Positions 40,501 through 51,700 of a DNA stretch of 64,000 nucleotides are shown piece after piece. Each line of letters begins with the position of its first letter. Position 1 is the first letter of the stretch. The stretch comes from Acridotheres tristis (taxonomy: Eukaryota; Chordata; Aves; Passeriformes; Sturnidae). Made by a program: the position numbers and the translations under genes. The stretch covers positions 63,728,933 to 63,792,932 of the forward strand of contig CM072886.1 of NCBI GenBank assembly GCA_037013685.1, written 5' to 3'. The notes under the pieces are model-generated. The model was not told the DNA's origin and ran no database searches. It saw only the letters and a list, made by a program, of their open reading frames with translations.

Positions 40501-43500
40501 TTGCCCATAGATACCTTTTACAATGCAGTAGATGTGGGACAGGAACAGCCTGCCATAAATGTAATATTTTTAGATTCTTTAAAAAAAACCTCCTATGTAC
40601 GTAATTGAGCAGGAGTTCTCTCATATGCAGCACTCTGAAGACTGTCACTTCCAGTTCCTGTCTTCTGATGCTAATTCAAGGAAAGGCACTTGCAAAAGCC
40701 ATGGTCTTCCCCTGCCTGCCAGGCGTGGGCTGTTCCTCCTTTCCACAAGACAGTCAGGGCAGGGGCTGGTGCTGCCTTGGGCTACTCACTGAATCAGATC
40801 AGTACTTGTGCTGGCAAGGCACCCACCCAAGGGGAAATCCAGCTTCATGGTACAGGACAGAGACTACACAGCCAAAGCTGGGCAGCAGGTGAAAAGAGGG
40901 AAAGCCTGTGTTGTTAACATAGCAGAGAAGAGGTAAGGGTTAGCATGAGGGACTTTCCCTGAAGACCTCAGTCAATAAAAAGTCAGTGTGAAATCTGGCC
41001 AGGATGCGAGGATTCCTTACAGCAAAAACAGCCACGGGATCCTTACTGAGCGTTTGGGTAGAAATGCTGTTGGTATGACTTGCATACATTTCTAAGGAGT
41101 TAGGTAGCTCTGGTATAAAATTTTCCCCAGCTGAGTACAACGCCACATCTTATGCAAGCCTATGTAATTTGCCATTTTATGCCTTTGGTTACAGTATTTA
41201 TATTTTTTTCTTAGAGCTAGGTAGCACCAGCAGGGGTTAAGATGTCAGCATTTCCACTACCAACCCAATTCTCTTTTGGGGTTAGGTAATATTTCTTTTA
41301 TACCACACTGTACTGAAATTTTGCTGTGCAGATGCTGTCCAAGACTTAAGGCATTTATTTTTCACCAGATTTTATTTGTAGTCATTATGGTAGTTGATGG
41401 TTTACAAAATGTAAATTCTAAGCTTACTTGCTTTTTAGAGGCTGTTATTGCATTATATAATTCAAGAATGGCTTGACATTTCCCATCTCTTAGCCACTAA
41501 CAGAGAAAAACCAAGTAGAGACAGCAAAATTGAATGTCCTGCTTTGGAAGGTTTAAGCATGGCATTTCTATGTAAAGAATTTCCAAAACCACAACTCACA
41601 CTCAGTTCTCCAGGATGTTGTGCTATGGAGCACAGTAACACACGGAGTCCTGTTGGAGTAGGTGGAAAATACCTCTACAAGCAAAGGTATAGACTCCAAG
41701 AGCCTAAACATAGTATTTTAAGCCTCTGACAATGACTGGGGACACTCACACCTAGTAGGATGAGTGTACACAGCCCTGGTCTCAGCGAGTGGGCGGTGCA
41801 GCCATCACCTGTGCTAATGGGAGGTCAATGGGAAGAAAGGACCGAGCTGTCAGACCTGCACAGAATCTGTGCTTGGCAAGTAGGAGACAGTGTAGAGCAC
41901 TAGCAAACAGTCATGTCAGAGCTGGTGTGGAAAGAAAAAATGGTGCATTTGTAGCTACTAACACTGATTTTAGAGTGTTCAGCTCTCAGAAGGGTAGGCA
42001 GACTGGTGTTACTATCATTGCCAATGAAGCATGACTGTTAACAGGACTGGATTGTTTATACCCTGTGCAGTGACAGAGGGAACATGCCAAGATCCTCAGA
42101 GACTTAACATTTCCTCTTTTTCCTTTACCCACAGGTCATAACACCAGTCAGGTCAGGACAAGGTTATGTTTATGAATTCCCTTCCAAACACCAGAAGGAT
42201 GCCTACGATATCCCCCCCGTTCGCCGTCTCCAAGGGGTAGGTACCAATAAAAGTGCCAACAGGGCTGACAGAGCACAAAAGGTGATGAATTTCTACCAAA
42301 CTTTTATGGGCAAGGCAAGTTCTCTCATTTCAGAGAGAAAATATGTTTTAATTAGATGCTGTGGCTTATTCACAGATCACAGATGTATTTCAAAGTTTTA
42401 TTTGATGTTGACTAAGATTTGGCAGTACACCAAACGCAAAAGTCCCATTTGTTCTCTCTGTTTTGATCAAAGAGTTTATCTGAACAGAATAAACTTGCTG
42501 CCTGGGAACATTTTTTTCCCCTGTACTTTGTTGTTGCATAGTTGACAGTAATTCACTCAGTAAGGGTAAAATTATCGCCTAGATGAACAGCTGCTATGCA
42601 GGGAGTTGTTTTCAACATCTATTGACTGCACCATGTCACTGAGCTTGAACTATATTTTAGTTCTGGGGAGCACCCTTAGCAGTCAGTCCCCAGGACCACA
42701 GACTAGTAGAGTGGATGCTTGCAAGACCTGGAGCTCAACCACCCTGGATGTAAGGGTGTGATCAGTTCTGGTCACATGTGCTCCCTTGTTCACCCCAAGA
42801 GGTGTCTGTAATAGACTGACCCTGATTTACCTCTCAGGAGGGAAGTCAGCCATGACTTCATCTCTCCAGCCTGCTGTCCACACCACTGCCCAGAGGAGAC
42901 CTAGCAAAGTACATTTCCTCCTAAGTGTCCAGAATTTTAGGCAAATCCAAGATGTTCTCCCATATGAAAAAAAACTGAAGAGCTCTGGTCACATTCAAAC
43001 TTTCTGAGAGGAAACACAGAAGCTATGAAAATTCAGCAAATAGCAGAGCTTTCCCTGAGGTGACTTGTTTTTGTAATCAATTTATTCTTTCTTCAGATAT
43101 ATGACATTCCCCCCACATCAGTTAAGGGGCCTGCACTTCCCGTTCCCATGGGAGAAGCAAAAGCTTTAGGAGTGTATGACATACCACCTGCCAAAGGGGT
43201 AAGCATTACTCTGTTTCCACAAAATCCTATATTTTTGTGTCTGGCCAAAGACATGTTCTAACAAGGGTTCATGTATGATCCTGAAGGAAAAGGAGATTGG
43301 TGAAGTGAAGCACTGCATCAAAATTAAGGTTATGAACTATAAATTGATAATTAGACCTACATTATCCTTGTGGCAGCATGCTGCCTTTTTGGATTTTGCT
43401 GCTTATGAGAATTTGCATTGACATGAGTGATAAAAAGTGACATATTAAAACTGACTCTCAGTCAAACTTAAGATAAGAAGCTGACTTGTTGAAAGTCAGT

Positions 43501-46500
43501 AGCAGATCTTCCATCCCAAATGGAAGATGGTAAATATTTTGCTATTCTAGTCAAAGGTTTCATGTTTTGTTTTCTGTGATTCAGCTGTATGCTGCACCTC
43601 CATCTGCATGCCAAGATGATACAGCCCCAAGGGAAAACTTGCAGGATTTTTCATCTACAGTGGGCCACAGTGTAAGACCAGAAGGAGTATATGATATTCC
43701 TCCTCCCATCACCAAAGCAACTGGAAAAGAACATAATAGATTTTCCCCTGAGAGCCTGTTATTGCCAGGTGGAATGCTACAGACACAAGGTGTTTATGAC
43801 ATCCCTACAAACCATCAAAACCATTTTCTTGGACAGCAGATTGCACCTGAAAAAGATGTTTATGATACCCCAAGGGGAATTGCATTCCCAGGACAACAGA
43901 CAGGACTCAGTGAAAGTCCCATCACAGAAGGAAAAGAAGGTGTCTATGATGTGCCACCAGCAGTCCTCCAAGACAATAAAGGATTACAGGATGTGACTGA
44001 TGGGATGAATAGGTTGTCTTTCTCCAGCACAGGAAGCACAAGGAGCAACATGTCCACATCGTCAACAACATCAAAAGACTCTTCTCATTCAGCATCAACT
44101 GCACAGGACAAAAGACTAATCCTTGATCCAGACACAGCTATAGAGAGGCTTTATCGCCTCCAGCAGATGGTGGAGGCAGCTGTCAATCACCTCACAGCCT
44201 TCATTACACCAGACTGGCGGTCCTATGGATATATGGAGAAACACATCAATGAAATTCACGCTGCTGTGGATAAGGTAGAGCAGTCGCTGCTGGAGTACCT
44301 CCAGTTTGCCAAAGGATCGGCAGCCAACGCTTCCTGCCTATCCGAGTTCAGCCTCCTCAACAAAATGAGGAGGGAGGTGCAGAGGCTGGAGGACTCTCAC
44401 CAGATCCTTACCCAAACCAGTCATGACTTGAACAGCTACAGCTGGTCGTTGAACGTCCTGGCTGTCAACAGAGTGCAGAACAAGTGCGATGACCTGGATC
44501 GGTTCATTATGGTGGCGAGGACAGTTCCAGACGATGCCAAGCAGCTCACCACCACTATCAGTGTCAACGCAGAGCTGCTCTTCAAACAGGCCCTGGGCAG
44601 CTCCCGTTTCAAAAACATACCAGAGAATATAATGAACACTCCTGACTGTGTGTATGACAGTCCTCAGATGCAGCGACATGCAGAGAAAGCACAGAACCAC
44701 TGCAGCTCCCTCCCCCCGCTCCTGAGTAAAGGCCAGCACCCTTACAGTGCCACCAGTGAGGGCTCAGAAAAAAGCTGGATGGATGACTACGATTATGTTC
44801 ACCTGCAGGTGGGTAAACCCAACACCTTATTCTGCACAAGGCCATGTAGGAATTATCTGTGGGTTTTGTAGAAGCTTCTTGTGGGAAAGCAGCAGTCGAT
44901 TGACACACTAATGCATATTGGAGGGTAATTTCACCAGGGTGATTACTTCCTGTCAGATAGGACTGTTGGATTTCTAATAGTGATAGCCTTTTGCTCTGCC
45001 ACACTATCCTTTCATTTTCTGTGCTCTTTGTGGTGCATTACCAGTGAAAAAGCCAATACAAAGCAGCCTGTTTCTTGGCCTGTGAGCTGCCATTTAGCTA
45101 AGGAGCCGTTTTGATTTAACACAGTCTCTTATGTTATGCAAAACAGGGGAAAGAAGAGTTTGAAAGGCAACAGAAGGAGCTTCTGGAGAAAGAAAATATC
45201 ATCAAGCAGAGCAAAATGGAGCTAGAGCACCATCAGGTATGTTCTCCTGGGTGTATAATTGCCCTGAATTGCAGCATTGCTCACACAAAAGGAGCACTGG
45301 TCAAATAGAGCAGGAGGAGCACTTCCCATAGCAGTGTGCAAAGGATACAGATAATAAAAAGCAAAAAGTTTAAAAACTAAAAATTCACCACAGAAGAGAA
45401 ACAAGCTTCTGTGATGTCTCACAGCAGGTCAGTCACAAAGCCAGCTTGAGAGCTTGGCTTTCCTGACCTGCCATCCAGGTCCTTAATCACTGGACCATAC
45501 TGAATACATGTGCCACCTTCACATCTGCTCAGTGAACATTAATACCATCAGCTTAAATATTGTGCTGAACATCACTTCTAGTGCTAAAAAAAGTAGGTTC
45601 ACAAGACTGAGGGCTGTCATTTTTCCCTCATATTAATTCTTCAATATGTTGTTGCCATATCGTATGGCAGAAAATTGTACAAGCAATGAGGAGGTGAGAT
45701 TTAAAGGGTTTTAGTCTCAAAATCCCACAGAGATGACAGCTTTTTAAGTTTGTGTAGGAGTTCATTGCCACTTGGATCCATCTCTCTCATTTGTGATTTC
45801 AGAATACTTCAAATGAGCAACAGCCTGTAAATTCAGGAGTTTGGGTTGTTGGGGTTTTTTTAATGCAAATTAAGGATTTTAGATGTTTCTCCCTTCTGAA
45901 CTCTGCACGTTTGGATCTATGGTAGTCAAAGCACTTGATCTTAGAAAACATCCTGTTAACTTTTTACTTAGCATGAGGTTAGTGTAGGATACCCAGAGGC
46001 GTCCCATAATACATAACAACATCTTACGAGAATACTTGCTGATGGGAGCTTTTGTTTTTCCTTTCAGATCCATCAGTTCCAACGTCTGGAGCAAGAGATC
46101 ACAAAGCCAGTAGAGAACGACATCTCCAAATGGAAGCCTCCACAAGCCCTCCAGACCTCCCACGACAGCCGCCTGCTTTTGTTCTACTCTGACCAGTGCG
46201 AGACTCACTTCAACTCCCTCCTAAACGCCATCGATGCCTTCTTCAGTTGTGTCAACTCTTCCCAGCCCCCCCGGATCTTCGTGGCACACAGCAAGTTCAT
46301 CATCCTGAGCGCTCACAAACTTGTGTTCATTGGGGACACGCTAGCGAGGCAAATGACGACTCAGGACATGTGCAACAGGGTGATGAACTCCAGCAACCAG
46401 CTGTGTGAACTGCTCAAGAGCGTTGTTCTGGCCACCAAGGCGGCTGCCCTGAGTTACCCCAACACAGCATCCCTGCAGAACATGGTGGACCGAGTAACAG

Positions 46501-46559
46501 AGCTCTCTCATCACGCACAGTTGTTCAAACTCTCACTGGCCCAAATGGCGTCCTTGTGA
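10520..46559 (+). CDS. NEDD9: NEDD9 (HEF1/CAS-L) scaffold protein, spliced CDS of 7 exons, 820 aa
   Basis: This is a CAS-family docking protein of focal adhesions that is phosphorylated by FAK and Src kinases and recruits Crk, Nck and related SH2 proteins in integrin, migration and mitotic (Aurora A) signalling. That role is family knowledge. Joining the seven exons gives one uninterrupted 820-residue frame. It contains an SH3 domain (about 8-66), a substrate region with YxxP tyrosines at 93, 107, 119, 133, 164, 175, 187, 212, 221, 255, 290, 312, 340 and 576, a serine-rich stretch (about 361-393), a helical bundle (about 400-550), the motif DDYDYVHLQ (619-627) and a C-terminal FAT-like bundle (about 690-820). 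The order and length (human about 834) exclude the paralogues BCAR1, EFS and CASS4, because the SH3 domain and both C-terminal blocks read as NEDD9 nearly residue for residue. Every splice site is GT-AG and phase 0. No frameshift or internal stop was seen. Confidence 0.97.
12940..13032 (+). repeat. ATT/TTG trinucleotide microsatellite
   Basis: An imperfect ATT repeat passes into a (TTG)n tract interrupted by one TGC, then back to ATT-like units. It is likely length-variable. Confidence 0.85.
18507..18689 (+). repeat. Minisatellite, nine units of 16-23 bp
   Basis: Consecutive units begin GC(C/T)G(T/A)GCCCC and end in TTCCA. Lengths in order are 23, 23, 23, 18, 23, 17, 17, 23 and 16, which sum exactly to 183 bp. 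Short units lack an internal CCTTC-type block. The array is pyrimidine-rich on the + strand and happens to lack stops in several frames. Confidence 0.9.
26577..27017 (+). CDS. NEDD9: NEDD9 exon 2: SH3 domain and first YxxP motifs
   Basis: This exon encodes residues 5-151. It follows a strong pyrimidine tract ending in CCACAG and ends at a GTGTGT donor. The SH3 fold is recognisable from ALYDN (about 10-14), the WW pair (43-44) and the PGNRV segment (56-60). In the family this domain binds proline-rich partners such as FAK, PYK2 and C3G. Four Crk-type motifs follow: YQVP at 93, 107 and 133, and YQIP at 119. The frame continues past the donor for only eight codons (VCAFAFTS) before a stop at 27042-27044. 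An unspliced transcript could therefore give a short SH3-only product of about 159 residues. Confidence 0.97.
27217..27222 (+). terminator. Candidate intronic poly(A) signal (ATTAAA)
   Basis: This is the commonest variant poly(A) hexamer, 173 bp downstream of the stop codon that would follow intron 2 retention. The region is AT-rich. Use of the signal is inferred only. Confidence 0.25.
33071..33120 (+). repeat. (AATCA)10 pentanucleotide microsatellite
   Basis: Ten perfect AATCA units, with no interruption, lie in intron 2. The perfection suggests recent expansion and likely polymorphism. Confidence 0.95.
39174..39258 (+). mobile_element. CR1 LINE 3' fragment, forward strand
   Basis: About 85 bp of the CR1 3' end are present: TGCTTAGTGGTGGACTTGGC, then GGTCTTTTCCAGC and the terminal repeat ATTCTATGATTCTATG. 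It is severely 5'-truncated. Confidence 0.85.
39368..39745 (-). mobile_element. CR1 LINE, 5'-truncated, reverse strand
   Basis: The tail octamers read as CACAGAATTCACAGAATCAC on the + strand, followed by GGTTGGAAAAGACC and the reverse complement of the ORF2 C-terminus and 3' UTR. The copy ends near 39745. It sits tail-to-tail with the forward CR1 fragment about 110 bp away. Confidence 0.9.
42135..42236 (+). CDS. NEDD9: NEDD9 exon 3: substrate-domain exon, 34 codons
   Basis: This exon encodes residues 152-185. It begins after CCCACAG with VITPVR, then YVYEFP (YEFP tyrosine at 164) and AYDIPP (tyrosine 175), and ends at a GTAGGT donor. The human protein has the same block (VITPVRTGHGYVYEYP). 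It is exactly 102 nt and phase 0 at both ends, like exon 4, so either could be skipped without changing the frame. Confidence 0.96.
42237..43096 (+). other. NEDD9: NEDD9 intron 3 (860 bp)
   Basis: Phase 0, GTAGGT to CTTCAG. No further feature was recognised. Confidence 0.9.
43097..43198 (+). CDS. NEDD9: NEDD9 exon 4: substrate-domain exon, 34 codons
   Basis: This exon encodes residues 186-219. It opens directly with IYDIPP after a CTTCAG acceptor, carries a second VYDIPP (tyrosine 212), and ends PAKG before a GTAAGC donor. It is 102 nt long, the same as exon 3. The human counterpart (GVYDIPPSSAKGPVFSVPVGEIKPQGVYDIPP) matches in motif order and spacing. Confidence 0.96.
43199..43584 (+). other. 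NEDD9: NEDD9 intron 4 (386 bp)
   Basis: Phase 0, GTAAGC to ATTCAG. No further feature was recognised. Confidence 0.9.
43585..44808 (+). CDS. NEDD9: NEDD9 exon 5: large central exon (substrate region, serine-rich bundle, YDYVHL)
   Basis: This exon encodes residues 220-627 (408 codons) between a TTCAG acceptor and a GTGGGT donor. It carries YAAP (221), YDIP (255, 290), YDTP (312), YDVP (340) and YDSP (576). The conserved run [20 protein letters not shown] starts the serine-rich region. The segment from about 400 to 550 ([10 protein letters not shown] onward) matches the family's four-helix 14-3-3-binding bundle. The exon ends with DDYDYVHLQ, the Src SH2/SH3 docking and caspase-type DDYD region of the family. 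The stretch between about 262 and 345 differs most from human: it has gained a YDIP motif and is shorter. The open frame also runs 18 nt upstream and into intron 5, but neither extension is supported by homology. Confidence 0.97.
44809..45146 (+). other. NEDD9: NEDD9 intron 5 (338 bp)
   Basis: Phase 0, GTGGGT to AAACAG. Read-through would add about 20 codons and then stop at TAG near 44868-44870, losing the C-terminal domain. Confidence 0.9.
45147..45236 (+). CDS. NEDD9: NEDD9 exon 6: glutamate/lysine-rich coil, 30 codons
   Basis: This exon encodes residues 628-657, starting [20 protein letters not shown], nearly identical to human NEDD9. It is bounded by an AACAG acceptor and a GTATGT donor. 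The charged, heptad-like composition suggests a helix linking the YDYVHL motif to the C-terminal domain. It was found by splicing homology; the exon is too short to stand out as an open frame. Confidence 0.95.
45237..46067 (+). other. NEDD9: NEDD9 intron 6 (831 bp)
   Basis: Phase 0, GTATGT to TTTCAG. No further feature was recognised. Confidence 0.9.
46068..46559 (+). CDS. NEDD9: NEDD9 exon 7: C-terminal FAT-like domain and stop
   Basis: This exon encodes residues 658-820 and the TGA stop at 46557-46559, after a CTTTCAG acceptor. It holds [32 protein letters not shown] and [24 protein letters not shown]. These are the hallmarks of the CAS-family C-terminal four-helix focal-adhesion-targeting domain, also described as the HLH dimerisation region that contacts partners such as NSP/BCAR3 proteins. 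The linker after SKWKP is several residues shorter than in human. Confidence 0.97.
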   Translation: MHQFQRLEQEITKPVENDISKWKPPQALQTSHDSRLLLFYSDQCETHFNSLLNAIDAFFSCVNSSQPPRIFVAHSKFIILSAHKLVFIGDTLARQMTTQDMCNRVMNSSNQLCELLKSVVLATKAAALSYPNTASLQNMVDRVTELSHHAQLFKLSLAQMASL

Positions 46560-48730
46560 AACCCAGCAGAATCCGATCTGTGAGCAGCAAAGCAGAAGAG
46601 CAGACAAACTGGAGCTATTTTTATGTAAATGTTATCTTTTTTTTTAGATATTTTTTATTAAATATTTTAAATACATTCTTATGCATTAGAGAGTCTAATC
46701 AAATCAGGGATCTGGGAATATTGTCTGGTTCTGTATTATGTTTCTTATACACATTTAGATATGTATACACAATGTATATGTATATGTTGCTACCTTCCTT
46801 AAAACATCAATTAAGCACCTTAAAAATTACGTGTCGGGTAAACAGTGCATATCTTTTGTATATACAGCCTGTTTCCTCAGCATATTTGTTAACTGGATGC
46901 TGCACTCTTTTTGTTTCATTGCAACTTGATGCTGGTGCATGGACTTGGTTGTGAAACCTACTTGTAGCAATCCATGAAGCAAGTGTAATGGTTCTCATAG
47001 AACTCCATTCCCTTCTTAGAAATTACTTTCTATAGGTTAATTCTGTGAAGTTTAACTCCTCTTGATGTTACTTTGTTGTGTAAAACATTTGGTCATTCCA
47101 TCCCACATAGATGCACAGCTGCAATGAGCAACATATCAAGCAAGGCATACAGCATTTGGGAGAAAAGCAGTTTTAGGCCATGTAAGAAGCAGGACCTTCA
47201 AAGGAGGAAGGCAGAATTGTATATATTTAATATCTTTTGGCATTCAGATTTTGCTGTTTCTAATAACTGCAACATGGGATTTCAAAACCATGGATGGATT
47301 CCCAGCAATGTAATTTCATACATATTTACTTTGTATGTCCTTGCATTGGCAATTTAATTTAACAGTCAGGCTTGAAAGCCTCATTGTTTATGGACTTAAA
47401 GTTATCCTGAGGGCATCCCAGGTTCCATTGGGCTTATCTTTGAGGCTGTGGATGAGCAATGTTTCAAAATACCAATCCCTTTCAGAAGGATTAACATACA
47501 AATTGTATTTCGTATGGAAAGAGCTTAATTTGAAATAACAGATATTTTAACATCTCTATAGCATATACACAATTTAATGAAGAAATAGCACTTAATTTTC
47601 TAGGACTTATTATTGGGAATTAATTGCTTCTGTTGCAATTCTGATTTTTATTCAGTTACTGGGCTTTTTTCTGGAATTCTGCATAGATGTTGGTCTTTCC
47701 TGCACTACACTATTGCCAAAAATGATGTCCTGTTTTAATGGACCATTCCGTCATTAAGTACACACAGTCTCACCTACTAATTTTCAATGTAGACCTTTAA
47801 TGTTGTTAGTAGAATGTTAGGCTTCTTTAGAAATTTCATGTATGGTGGTCATTCCAAAACCCATATCAGCTTATTTGTCGTCATTGCCTTCTGTGAACCC
47901 CCTAAAAATAAGTCACAGAACACTGTTTGCCCGTGGTTCCCAGCCTAAAAACCGTGCTTCAAAGTGAGCAGTAGCTCAGGAAAATTCCAGGTGATTCAGG
48001 CATGTTTAAAGCAGAAACACTACTGTCCTTATTAATTCAAGGTAGTCCCACATTGATGTGTTTGGAGCCATTGCCAGAGCACTGGTAACTACATGGTTGT
48101 GAGATCAGTAGCACCTGGAAAACAGGCACTTCTCACTTCTGCCTGACTCCTGGCTTTCCCATTTCATAGCTGAACATGTGCCTTATTGAAATGGGACTTG
48201 TTGTCCTAGAACCATTTCAGCAGTGTATGAAATCAACCTTAACGTATTGTCTTTGAGCAAAGACCCCTCTTCACTACCATAACGTTCCAGAGTGCAGAAC
48301 ATTCCTGGAAGGTCAGTGGAAGACAGCACAATCCCAGATGGCTCAGGATGGGCTCCAAGGCTTGGCCTGGTGTAACATCCTGAAAGGGCAGTTGTGATTT
48401 TGTAACCTATAACCAGTTGCCAAAAAGCAATCTCTGTGAACCTGTCTTGTGCTATTGTTGTTTGGGATTCTTTTGGATTTCCTTGCCCATTTTTTTTCAT
48501 TCTGTATATTTCTGTATATTCTTAGGAAGTGAAAATGTGTTTCTAAGTGTAGTGGTTATGTTGATAGTTGGTGCTTTCCAAAGGAGAACCTTTATTGCAA
48601 CCCTGTATTACAGTTTGTTATCTTGTAGAGAGTAATTTCGAAATGATTAAAATTACTAGCTTTTTTTATATAAAAAAGACAGATTGGTCTTATTTTTTCT
48701 TGTTTTCAGAATCTTCTAAACATATTAAAA
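46560..48730 (+). other. NEDD9: NEDD9 3' UTR (end not fixed)
   Basis: AT-rich sequence follows the stop codon with no further coding signal. Candidate poly(A) hexamers are ATTAAA at 46657-46662, 48646-48651 and 48724-48729. The first would give a very short UTR of about 120 nt, and the later pair a UTR of about 2.1 kb, closer to what I recall for mammalian NEDD9. The end is inferred only from these signals. Confidence 0.55.
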
Positions 48731-51700
48731 GGAAGTATTGTTGCTTGCTAATATTATCAAAGCCATTCTAAAATGAGGAACTCATTGTCCATCTTTTAAC
48801 TGGTCAGTGCTCGTAGTGTGAAATGAGAACTTGGGGATTTAAGAGGAAGGGACAGACAGTTTCTCTGCTGTCCAGAAGCAGCAGGTGAAGCACTTATACA
48901 ACTCAGCTACACAAGCTATCAAGTCCAAAATACAACTATCAGGGCCTACAGCACACTGAGCCACAGTCCTGCCCCATTCCTTGTGTGTGTTCCTGCTGTA
49001 TAAACTGCATCCTGAACCACCTCATCCTAGTACCAACAGGGGTCCTTCACGTGAGTAGGGCAGTTCTTGTCAACACAATCCCACAGTAAGGTGGGGTTAC
49101 AGGACGCAGCTGTGCCTTCCACCCACTCTGGCCTGCTCCCCTCTCCAGCACTCACTGGTGAAGCCATTATCCACACAGGAACTGGAAAAGCAACTTGGCT
49201 CAGCACAGGCACCTTTCCCCCCACACCCAGTGATAAGAGCACCCCTCTTCTACTACATGCCAGGTTGGGCATTATGTGGGTGTGAGTTCCATCTGAAACA
49301 ACCCCATGGCTTTAAGGATCACGAAGTTTTCCCAAAAGCTACTTTTGCATTTCACTGCTGCCAAGGCACTCACTGCCCAACCTCCTGTCAAACACCCAGG
49401 GGTGCAAGGAGGAGAGAGAAAGCCCAGGGCTGGCATCATCCTTGCACGAGCTTTTGGCTGCTAATGAAAGACATCTCTGCCAGGAAGCATAAGAGCAATT
49501 AAAATTTTGAGAGCGAAGTGCTTGGTTTGGCTCTCCATGTCTTTGCAAGGGAACAGCTGGGGATGCTTCTACAGAGTGCTCCATTTTGTTCCCCTGCTAA
49601 ATTTAAAAAGGTCAGCTAACAACAAAGAAGGGACTGGACAAATAAAACAGTTCAGAATAGAAACCAGAGCCTCTTTGCTCCCCTCCCTTATGCCACGATG
49701 TCCCTATGCAGTTGTCAAGGAACCACTGTTGTTTGGCAACCAGGTTGATGGCCAGTGTGAAATGACTGTCTCATGCCAGCGTGGAAATAAAGTCTGCCTC
49801 ACGCTAGTGGCAAATGCAGAACACACATGGCTCTTTACTCCATACATTAAGTAATTATTATTTCATGTTTATTAGAAAAATGCTTCCTTTCCTCTTCCAG
49901 GATGATGAGCAAGGGAGAAGAAAAACAGGCAAAAGCCATCCTTGAAATTGGCAGATTTTTAAGAGAAGTTACCAATACATAATAATATGACACAGGACAT
50001 AATTCATACTGCACAGCCCCCTTCTGATATCTCTGCCATTTCTTGCAAGCCAGGGTTGTGCAGCTCCTGCCTTCTCCACAGCGATGCACTGCTGCAGCCT
50101 TGGCAGAGCCGCTGCCGGCTGTTCCAGCACAGGCACTATGGGCGAGGGACACCCACTTCCCACACCATCGCCTGATGCCAGAGTACACCCCAGCATCTTC
50201 ACATCCCCCAGAACTTCTAGGCCCTCACTGAGCTTTTGGCACTCTCTGACACGAACATCTGGGCTGCATTTCAGAAGTGTCCCTCCCACACCTGTCACCA
50301 GCTCTTCAGAGTGCTGTCACATGCATGTCACCTTCCCTCTGCCTACAAGCCAAGCATCTGTAGCTTTTCAGATCCAAATTCAGCTTTCCCTTATTAACCT
50401 CCACTTCCAGACTGCCTGCTCTACCTTAACATGCCTCAGCCTCAACCTAAAGGTTTTAGAAGCTCATGGGATTTTCTCCAAAGGTAGCTCTTAACCTTCC
50501 CTTGCTATTTGTCCTCTCATGATGTCCATAGCTTTAGTCAACATTTAGACAGAAACATTTCCAGGGCAAAGCCAGGGTCATGCCAGCCCCAAAAGATAAC
50601 ACAAAGCATTGCTCCCTACTCCAAAATATGCCAGTTCATTTCATCTTAGCCTGTTACACTGGCAGTTTCAAAAGCTGCATGTGTGTATCTTAACTCAATG
50701 GGGACCTTTTTTTGCTAGAAGGTTTTCTCATCTCAGAGACAAACTGTCTAGATAATGTAGATTTAGGGTATTTTTAAAAATATTTTTTTTTTGTTACTTG
50801 CACCCAAATTCCACCCATGAAAGCAACTTTCTCTGTCCAAGAACCTGGATATAGCTGTGTGGCTTTTCAACATCACAGCAAAGCTACAGTTTTTTCTAGT
50901 GCTGCAAAGTCCTTCCCAGAAATTCTTCTGACTTGAAGAGGGCATTTAAGTCCAGGCTTAAGAGTACCTGCATAAAGTGAACAGCAGCAGGAAAAATATC
51001 TAATCCAGACCTATTATAAACCTGTTGACTTCACAGAGAACAGGAATGATGTTTGACTTCCGGGGAGGTTGCATGAGGGGTAGCACAGACTCTCAGTAAC
51101 TTGTACTACTTCATTTTCCCTCTGATGTACAGCCCAGATACAATTCTACTTTTATTAAATTAGAGCTAAATTTGGAGTGGAGCTCACATCATGAGCAAGG
51201 CCTGGATATATTGCTGGCTGGTGGATTCATTTAGGAAACCCAAGTACATCATTCTCTATTCAAAACCCAAATATTGCCAGTGAGTTATGCAGGGTATGAA
51301 ATAGCCAGTCAGCTGCCTGACCTTGGAAGAAACACCTCCCCAGGGCATTGACCTGAGCTCCTGGGAAGCTGCTGGGTTCAGATCAGGGTGCTCTTCATCC
51401 CCTCACCTTCCAGGTCAGTCGCTAGGACCACTTAGGAGTGGCTTCCCAGAGGATAGTTTCAGGTCCATATTTGAGGGCATAGTCTGGGCATGCACAATAC
51501 CAGCTGCTGTAGAGGCGTCCTATTCAGCTCTCAAAGCAGCAGAAAATCAGTAGTTGCCTATCCCATGGGTGAAAGCTCTTTGTGCCTCCTGATAAACCCC
51601 TGTCTCTGCAGAAACAGTCTTTGCTCTCAGATGGTGTGGACTGCTGAACAGGAGAAGCTGAAACGCTCAGAGGCAGTGCTGAGCAGATCACTTTCCCATC

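Larger units (their letters stand above)
27018..42134 (+). other. NEDD9: NEDD9 intron 2 (15,117 bp)
   Basis: This is a phase 0 GT-AG intron. It contains an ATTAAA signal about 200 bp in, an (AATCA)10 array at 33.1 kb, a T-run at 32642-32657, and two CR1 fragments at 39.17-39.75 kb. I see no other coding exon or ncRNA. Confidence 0.85.
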
